Source of the DNA: Stramonita haemastoma
Taxonomy: Eukaryota > Mollusca > Gastropoda > Neogastropoda > Muricidae
Reading direction: 5' to 3'
DNA: 64,000 nt
Assembly: GCA_030674155.1 (NCBI GenBank)
Contig: CM060317.1
Span: 89,175,166 to 89,239,165 of the forward strand
Shown here: positions 58,660 through 64,000 of the stretch, piece by piece
How the letters are laid out: each line of letters opens with the position of its first letter
Position numbering within the stretch: position 1 is the first letter of the stretch
Made by a program: the position numbers and the translations under genes
The notes under the pieces: generated by a model
Told to the model about the DNA's origin: nothing
The model's database searches: none
Seen by the model: only the letters and a program-made list of their open reading frames with translations

Positions 58660-59665
58660 ACCAACAAATCAAATTAAAGAAAAGAACTTTGCATACTGGT
58701 AGTAAATTATTCAAGAAAGAACTCAATACTTAACTATTTCGATATTAAGGAAGGTATTCATACTTTAACACTTTTGGTACAAATTAAGGAGGTAAAGAAA
58801 AAATAAGTTTATACTTTTATTGCCATATAACTCGATGCAAAAAGTTATAGGTTTGTTTTTAATTTTTGACATGAATGAATTTGATATAAAAGGAAACTAG
58901 CTGACTGAATTTAAAGGAGAGAACCTTATTCTTCGATACCAGCTAAATTAATATAAAATTAAGATTAAACTTTGATGCCAGCTGACTCCATGTGAAAGAA
59001 AGAACCTTGTTCTCTGATACCATTTAACTTACTGTAAAGGAAAAACGTTGATACCAATTAACTTGACATGGAAGAAAAATTTTGTACCTTTAAAAACAAC
59101 TCAAAATAAGGGAAAGAACTTTTACATATATACGAACCAAATTGATATGAAGGGAAAAACAGGCTTTGTACCAACTATAGAGGAGTTTAAGATATTTATA
59201 AGTCAACAGTCAGTATGAAAAAAGAACTGTGCACCTCGATTCCTACTTGCTCAGTTTGAATGTAAGAACTTTGTACTTTGCCACCAACTTTTTCAATATA
59301 AATACAAGCAATATTTTAAGGCTAACTCAATGGGAAAAGAAGAACTTTATGCCTTGATAATAACGAATTCAATATGAAGGCAACGACTCTATACTTTGAC
59401 TCCAACTAAACATGAAAGAAATAAAATGACTACCTAGATACCAACTAACTGAATAGACCGAAATAAGCTTTACATTTTGCACAAACGACCTCAGTACATA
59501 GGAAAGAGACTCCATCCTTTGTTCACTACTAGTTTAATATGAAGAAAAAAAATTAATATGGGGACACCAGCTTTGTGTTCCGACTTTAAGTGAATACAGC
59601 AAAAGCAAAAAGACTACATGATGTCGGCGAATTCAGTACGGAAGGGAAAATATATGTCGATTATA
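58660..59665 (+). repeat. ~42-bp minisatellite, right array, highly decayed
   Basis: About 22 units follow the pattern GAAAGAACTTTATACTTTGA / TACCAACTAACTCAATATGA, with many substitutions and indels. Clear examples are ACTTTGTACTTTGCCACCAA (59268) and CTAGATACCAACTAACTGAA (59433). It matches the better-kept units at 56.49-56.68 kb. Confidence 0.75.
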
Positions 59666-59845
59666 GTTAGCTTCATGGAGTAACCCGTTTCTAAAATGAC
59701 ATCAACTTGCAGTCATTTTTTTTTTCTTTTACTTGTCCTTGCAACTAACTGGGGTGTGATAAAATGTAGGGAAGAAAACTGGCGTAGCTGAGTAATTTGA
59801 GGGCCATGTTTCTCCTGACAGTTTGAAACAAACCAACACCATTAA

Positions 59846-59965
59846 AACATGTTATTCTATTATAAGGGGAGTAGTCCCCCCGCGTAGTCCCCGGGGAGAG
59901 CAGCCCGAATTTCACGCAGATAAATCTGCTGTGACAAAGTGGTATGAAAAATAAAATGAAATAAA
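59846..59965 (+). mobile_element. SINE C tail
   Basis: TCCCCGGGGAGAGCAGCCCG, AATTTCACGCAGATAAATCT and GCTGTGACAAAGTGGTATGA, then AAATAAAATG repeats. Body missing. Confidence 0.75.
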
Positions 59966-59971
59966 AAAAGT

Positions 59972-60078
59972 TGGGGGACGGGATAGCCCGATTGGTAGAG
60001 CGTTGCGCATTGCTCACCCGGGTTCGAATGCCGTTCAAGGGAATGTTTTCCTCTGGAGTTATCAGTGCCAACTCTTCC
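59972..60078 (+). mobile_element. SINE B head only
   Basis: GGGGGACGGGATAGCCCGAT (A box), GGTAGAGCGTTGCGCATTGC, a near-perfect B box GGTTCGAATGCC (60021) and AGGGAATGTTTTCCTCTGGA. The element stops at ATCAGTGCCAACTC, where the 20-bp array begins. Confidence 0.8.
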
Positions 60079-60665
60079 GTGGTTTAGCGTAGTCTTCCTT
60101 GGTGTAGCGTAAGTCTTCTGTACTTAAACAATCCGTGGTGTTTTCCGTGTTGTAGAGTAGTATTCTGTGGTGTGGCGTAATCTTTCGTGGTGTAGCGTAG
60201 TCTTCCTTGGTGTAGCGTAGTCTTCCTTGGTGTAGCGTGTCTTCCTCGGTATAGCGTAGTTTTCCGTGGTTTAATAGTCATGGTGTTTTCCGTGGTGTAG
60301 CGTAGTCTTCCTTGGTGTAGCGTAGTCTTCCTTGGTGTAGGGTAGTCTTCCTTGGTGTAGGGTAGTCTTCCTTGGTGTCGCATAGTCTTCCTTGGTGTCG
60401 CGTAGTCTTCCTTGGTGTCGCGTAGTCTTCCTTGGTGTCGCGTAGTCTTCCTTGGTGTCGCGTAGTCTTCCTTGGTGTCGCGTAGTTTCCTTGTGTCGCG
60501 TGTCTTCCTTGGTGTCGCGTAGTCTTCCTTAGTGTAGGGAAGTCTTCCTGGGTGTTGCGAAGTCTTCCTGGGTGTTGCGAAGTCTTCCTGGGTGTGGTGT
60601 AGTCTTCCTGGGTGTAGCGTAGTCTTCCTTGGTGTAGCGTAGTCTTCCTTGGTAGAGGATATTAT
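60078..60665 (-). repeat. 20-bp tandem array with 60-bp codon periodicity
   Basis: On the plus strand the unit is CTTCCTTGGTGTAGCGTAGT or its TCGCGTAGT variant, repeated about 28 times with 18-22-bp variants. On the minus strand three 20-bp units make 60 nt, so one frame stays open for 202 codons (60084-60692) with a 20-residue period rich in TKEDYATPRK and RQGRLR-like words. I treat the frame as a by-product of the period, not a gene. Confidence 0.85.
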
Positions 60666-60689
60666 TGAGTACTCTCTGAATACAGATGA

Positions 60690-60795
60690 CAACTGCTTTT
60701 ACCTTATTGGGTGTTTCCACTTGCTCGTGCCGCATCCTCAGGCGTTGATGTACCTAGGACGGGAACAGTTTCGATGACAGAGGTATTCTGCACAC
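60690..60795. repeat. ~100-bp duplicated block, left copy
   Basis: ACCTTATTGGGTGTTTCCAC, TTGCTCGTGCCGCATCCTCA and TAGGACGGGAACAG recur at 62752-62845. On the minus strand both copies keep the frame MRHEQV followed by PNK and a GTAA. Confidence 0.85.
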
Positions 60796-60837
60796 AAAAA
60801 CTAACAAATCAAAATTAGATGACTGCCTGCACATACA

Positions 60838-60892
60838 TAGTGAGAGAGAGACAGAGACAGAGGCTGAGAGACAGAGACAGTCACTGTTATAG
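60838..60892 (+). repeat. GAGACA-type microsatellite
   Basis: GAGAGACAGAGACAGAGG words over about 45 bp. Confidence 0.8.
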
Positions 60893-61018
60893 GAAAGAAA
60901 AGCACATGCGTGAGTAATTTTTCTTTAAGTAATGGGAGGTAATGCGCTTGTGGTGATGTGCTCTCCCCTTGGAGGTTAGCTTGAGTTTCGCACATAGAAA
61001 TCTATCGTAACTGAAACT
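60893..61018 (+). mobile_element. SINE B tail remnant fused to SINE C tail
   Basis: AAAGAAAAGCACATGCGTGA (SINE B stem, broken) is followed by GCTTGTGGTGATGTGCTCTC, then TTCGCACATAGAAATCTATC and GTAACTGAAAC, a diverged SINE C tail. Confidence 0.6.
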
Positions 61019-61020
61019 AC

Positions 61021-61113
61021 ACTTCGCGACGCGATGCGACCCGGCACGACACGGCACGCGACCCGACCCGGACCGATCTGTCCCGACCCCGCACGGCACG
61101 ATGCGACCCGACA
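61021..61113 (+). repeat. CpG-rich pentamer array, left part
   Basis: Pentamers CGACG, CGACC, CGGCA and related words, starting at CTTCGCGACGCGATGCGACC right after a SINE C tail. Confidence 0.9.
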
Positions 61114-61200
61114 CAGGAACTTTATGTAAAAAAAAAAAAAAGCACACGAATGCTTACTCCATTACCCTCGATATAAAAGAAAAAAATAATTTAAAAAAAT
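61114..61200 (+). mobile_element. SINE B tail between pentamer arrays
   Basis: GGAACTTTATGTAAAAAAAA, AGCACACGAATGCTTACTCC and ATTACCCTCGATATAAAAGA. The body is absent; pentamers stand where it should be. Confidence 0.8.
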
Positions 61201-61490
61201 GTTTAACCCGACCCGACCCGACACGGCACGACCCGACCCGACATGGCACGAAGCGACGCGACACGGCACGACGCGACACGGCACGACGCGACGCGACGCG
61301 ACGCGACCCGACCCGGCACGGCACGACGCGACGCGACCGACCCGACCCGACCGGCACGACGCGACGCGACCCGACCCGACCCGACCCGATCCGATACGAC
61401 GCGACGCGACGCGACGCGACGCGACCGGACCGACCCGACCCGGCACGACCCGACACGGCAAGGGACCGGCACGGCACAACTCGACACACT
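61201..61490 (+). repeat. CpG-rich pentamer array, right part
   Basis: About 57 five-base units, mainly CGACC, CGACG and CGGCA. On the minus strand (GGGTC)n runs could form G-quadruplexes. All six frames stay open because the words lack stops, giving Arg/Asp/Pro/Thr or Arg/Val/Ser strings with no coding meaning. Confidence 0.95.
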
Positions 61491-61589
61491 ACTAATCTAA
61501 GAAAGAAAAAACGGACTTACTTGAATGGTGTAGTTCCATTCCCGACATGCAAGAATGTGGCAGAAATCCCACAGTAACTGGGCAGTGCA

Positions 61590-61995
61590 GGATACCGTGT
61601 GAAGTGTTCCGTGGTGAAGTGTTCCGTGGTGAAGTGTTCCGTGGTGAAGTGTTCCATGGTGCAGTTTTCCTAGGTGCAGTTTTTCAAAGTATGGTATCGT
61701 CTTGTACGGCGCAGCTTGCATGATGTCTTCTGTGGTGCACGCAGTGTAGTACTGTGTAGTCTACTGTGGTGCAATTTTCCATGAAGTTTACCTGGTGTAG
61801 TTTTCCGTGAAGTTTTACTGGTGTTTTTTTTTCTGTGTAGTTTTCCTGGCATAGTTTTCCATGAAGTTTTAACGGTGTAGTTTTTTCTGTGTAGTTTTCC
61901 TGGCATAGTTTTTCATGTAGTTTTACCGGTGTAGTTTTCCTGGCGTAGTTTTTCATGTAGTTTTACCCGTGTAGTTTTCCTGGTGTAGTTTTTCC
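61590..61995 (+). repeat. 15-bp then ~20-bp related tandem repeats
   Basis: GAAGTGTTCCGTGGT (15 bp) runs about 5 times at 61596-61660. GTAGTTTTCCTGGTGTAGTT-like units (about 18-22 bp) then run to 61995. The vocabulary (GTGGTG, GTAG, TTCC) resembles the 60.1-60.66 kb array. Confidence 0.85.
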
Positions 61996-62180
61996 AATAG
62001 ATCGAGTGGACCTGAGAAGGGAAGAACTGTGAGAGAATAAAATAAAATTGGTTTAAGTTTAACAAGATCATTCATGCTATGAACAACATTCCAATTATTC
62101 TTTGTGGCAGAACGTAGGCCTGCTACAGCCAGCCAGTATGAAAAAAATCACATTATGTCTTTAAGAATATTATCACTATT
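61996..62180. other. no recognisable feature
   Basis: Unassigned sequence. Confidence 0.5.
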
Positions 62181-62432
62181 TATTAGCATCCTTATCATTG
62201 GTATTATCATTGTTTTTATCATTATTATTAATATCATCATCCTTATCGTTATTATTATTATTATTTTATTTTTTGTTATTATTATGTTATATATTATTAT
62301 TATATATTATTATATATTATTATTATCATTGTCGTTTCATTATTATGTTAATATTATCATCATCATCATCATTATTACTATCATTATTAATTATCATTAT
62401 TTTTATTATTATTGTTATTCATCTTGTGGATT
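62181..62432 (+). repeat. (ATT)n/(ATC)n microsatellite
   Basis: Degenerate ATT and ATC triplets with TTAT interruptions. Ile/Leu-rich frames are artefacts. Confidence 0.9.
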
Positions 62433-62745
62433 ATTGATGTAAGCAAAGTGCAAATGCTGATATAAAAATGTTTATTTTATAATTAGTTGAGATTGTCCTC
62501 CTAAATGACATACTCTTAGCAATGAGCTTTACCATAAAAGGAGAAAAAATCTGAAACCAGAGTATAGCTGCCTACAGAGTAAGGCACTTGAAAGAAAAAC
62601 CGGCCAATATGCTCAATCTTCTCACTCAGTGTATTCTTACGATCTCAGTGATATTCCTAAACATGATGTGCAAAACAGACTTCATAATCTCGAGTACTCT
62701 GAGAAGGTTAAGCTATGGAACAGCCAACATCATCTTCAGATGACA
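62433..62745. other. no recognisable feature
   Basis: Unassigned sequence before the right copy of the duplicated block. Confidence 0.5.
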
Positions 62746-62850
62746 CACTGGTATTACCTTATTGGGTGAGTACACCTGCTCGTGCCGCATCCTCAGGCAC
62801 TGAAGATCATAGGACGGGAGCCGTCTTCATGACAGAGTTCTTCTTCTTCG
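62746..62850. repeat. ~100-bp duplicated block, right copy
   Basis: ACCTTATTGGGTGAGTACAC, CTGCTCGTGCCGCATCCTCA and ATAGGACGGGAGCC pair with 60695-60790. The minus strand gives MRHEQVYSPNK followed by GTAATA. A relative of a real exon or simply a dispersed repeat; neither is proven. Confidence 0.8.
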
Positions 62851-63087
62851 TCGAAAGCTCAGACAGCAGCCGGTGTCTGTCCCATGAGCAAAACTGCGTT
62901 GTACTTGCCGTGAAACCCTGACAAGTCAGGCCCAGCGCTTCCCACTTCGGCGTAGCGATGACAGAATGATCCTACAAAAAGGGAACAAATATTTTGAATT
63001 CACACACACGCGCGCGCGCGCGCGCGCGCGTGCGGAAATATACACATTTTCTTAAAGAAGTCTTTTAGTTGAGACTGTAAACAGGTC
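62851..63087. other. unassigned with CG/CA repeat
   Basis: CACACGCGCGCG repeat at 63001-63033. The segment 62851-62970 is comparatively GC-rich, with frames broken on both strands. Confidence 0.5.
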
Positions 63088-63165
63088 TGTACAGAAAGGT
63101 ACGCAGAACATCTTGTGAATGCGTCAGAATATGTTCCGCCTTTCAGAAAAGGCCATTTGTGCGTG
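63088..63165 (+). mobile_element. SINE B core fragment
   Basis: GTACGCAGAACATCTTGTGA, ATATGTTCCGCCTTTCAGAA and AAGGCCATTTGTGCGTGA are the middle of SINE B. Confidence 0.7.
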
Positions 63166-63400
63166 AGACGCGAGAGAGCGAGAGAGAGCGAGAGCGAGCG
63201 AGCGAGCGAGAGCAGAGGAGAGAGAGAGAGAGAGAGAGGAGAGGAGAGAGCGAGAGAGAGCGAGGAGAGAGCGAGAGAGGAGAGCGAGAGAGAGAGGAGA
63301 GAGAGAGACGAAGAGCGAGAGAGCGAGAGAGACGAGAGGAGAGAGGAGCGAGGAGAGAGAGAACGAGAGAGAGACGAGCGAGAGAGCGAGAGAGCGAGAG

Positions 63401-63453
<53 letters not shown>

Positions 63454-63500
63454 GAGAGGAGAGAGAGAGGGGGAGAGAGAGAGAGACAGAAACACAGAGA
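63166..63500 (+). repeat. (GA)n with GAGC/GACG interruptions
   Basis: GA repeat of about 330 bp with frequent GAGC and GGAG words. It begins straight after the SINE B fragment. Arg/Glu-rich and Ser/Leu-rich frames are artefacts. Confidence 0.95.
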
Positions 63501-64000
63501 GAGAGTGAGTCTAAGACCTCAGTGTACCACGAAAAGCAAAAGCAAAAGAAAAGAAAACATTGCATGTGCACTTACCTCTGTGAAGTCTTGATACGTGTAG
63601 CAGTCACGACGTCAGAGACAAGGCCAGAGAACTAAGATGACCCACATGACTTTTGACATCTATGCTAAGACTTTTAAGGAATCAGGGCTAGAGGGAAGAG
63701 ACCCGGAAGGTCGAGCAATTAAATGCTTGAACAAAGTCTGGGGGCTGGGTGTGTCCTTTCCCATTCAGCACTGTGTGCAAGGGTTTTGCTGGCTGTGCCA
63801 GTTTAGGACACCTTGTCTGCCAATATGTGTGATTACAGAGTAAGGTTCAGAGGCTCCTGATGAAGTTCTCAAATCCGCGATCATTGAGCCTTACATAAAA
63901 CTCCAGGGACAAATTCCGATTCGAGCTTGGGAGTGTGAAGGACCGATGTACATTTGTGAACATGATGCACGCAGGCATTGACAGGTTGTACTCAGTACAA
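63501..64000. other. no recognisable feature
   Basis: Ordinary sequence to the window edge. One 68-codon plus-strand frame (63637-63843) has no recognisable domain. Confidence 0.45.

Noticed and set aside
59972..60040. tRNA gene
   Set aside because: A and B boxes are present, but I cannot fold a complete cloverleaf and the sequence continues as SINE B. The same applies to heads at 9.7, 19.63, 31.55 and 51.12 kb.
60084..60692. 202-codon minus-strand open frame as a gene
   Set aside because: It is produced by a 20-bp tandem repeat read in phase every 60 nt. No conserved domain and no independent coding signal.
61154..61500. Long Arg-rich and Asp/Pro-rich frames in several registers
   Set aside because: All arise from stop-free pentamer words; several frames on both strands are open at once.
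63115..63635. Arg/Glu- and Ser/Leu-rich frames of up to 158 codons
   Set aside because: Translated (GA)n repeat with GAGC interruptions.

Overview
The window looks like non-coding, repeat-saturated DNA from a metazoan nuclear genome, most likely a marine mollusc and probably a gastropod. The taxon call is inference. It rests on the flavour of the tRNA-derived SINEs (one tail contains AGCAGCCCGAATTTCACGCA, which I associate from memory with mollusc SINEs), LINE reverse-transcriptase remnants of a common invertebrate type, and a very high density of long TG, CT, GATA, GACA, GTAT, GGTT, AAT and GGT microsatellites. I see no bacterial genes, no rRNA or functional tRNA gene, no CRISPR and no convincing host exon. 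Nearly every long open frame is a translated simple repeat. The only recognisable coding matter is three or four decayed C-terminal pieces of non-LTR retrotransposon polyproteins (5059-5622, 24997-25510, 34366-34690, 56039-56252).

Layout. 1-12 kb: a ~400-bp G-tract repeat (R1) in head-to-head orientation, three short minisatellites, a tRNA/5S-like composite SINE (SINE A), a 5'-truncated LINE sitting exactly between two CT microsatellites, and SINE B and SINE C copies. 12-21 kb: microsatellites, a G-rich ~43-bp minisatellite and more SINE pieces. 22-48 kb: a cluster of diverged, locally repeated blocks (X, Y and Z here) that seem to share a short core and are separated by microsatellites and SINEs. 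The four Y copies carry a TG-type microsatellite at the same relative place. 49-54 kb: a SINE E copy, an R1 array of about four units with a SINE B nested inside, and AT/GTAT arrays. 54-64 kb: a LINE tail remnant, a worn-out ~42-bp minisatellite split in two by about 2 kb, a 20-bp array, CpG-rich pentamer arrays, and a ~100-bp duplicated block on either side of them.

How the parts relate. SINE B ends in the same 3' sequence as the LINE at 5059-6531, including a small AAGCAC...GTGCTT stem, so SINE B is probably mobilised by that LINE's reverse transcriptase. SINE B and SINE C share a central motif (TTCGGATGAGAC) and occur with at least three different 3' tails, which implies module exchange. 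SINE A joins a tRNA-like A box to a segment resembling the 5S rRNA internal promoter. Insertions can be ordered in time: SINE B went into the microsatellite of Y2 and into an R1 unit, and a truncated SINE A went in beside Y4 with a 9-bp target duplication. No new enzymatic system is visible. The novelty candidates are the repeat families themselves. All similarities were judged by eye; no alignment or database search was run.
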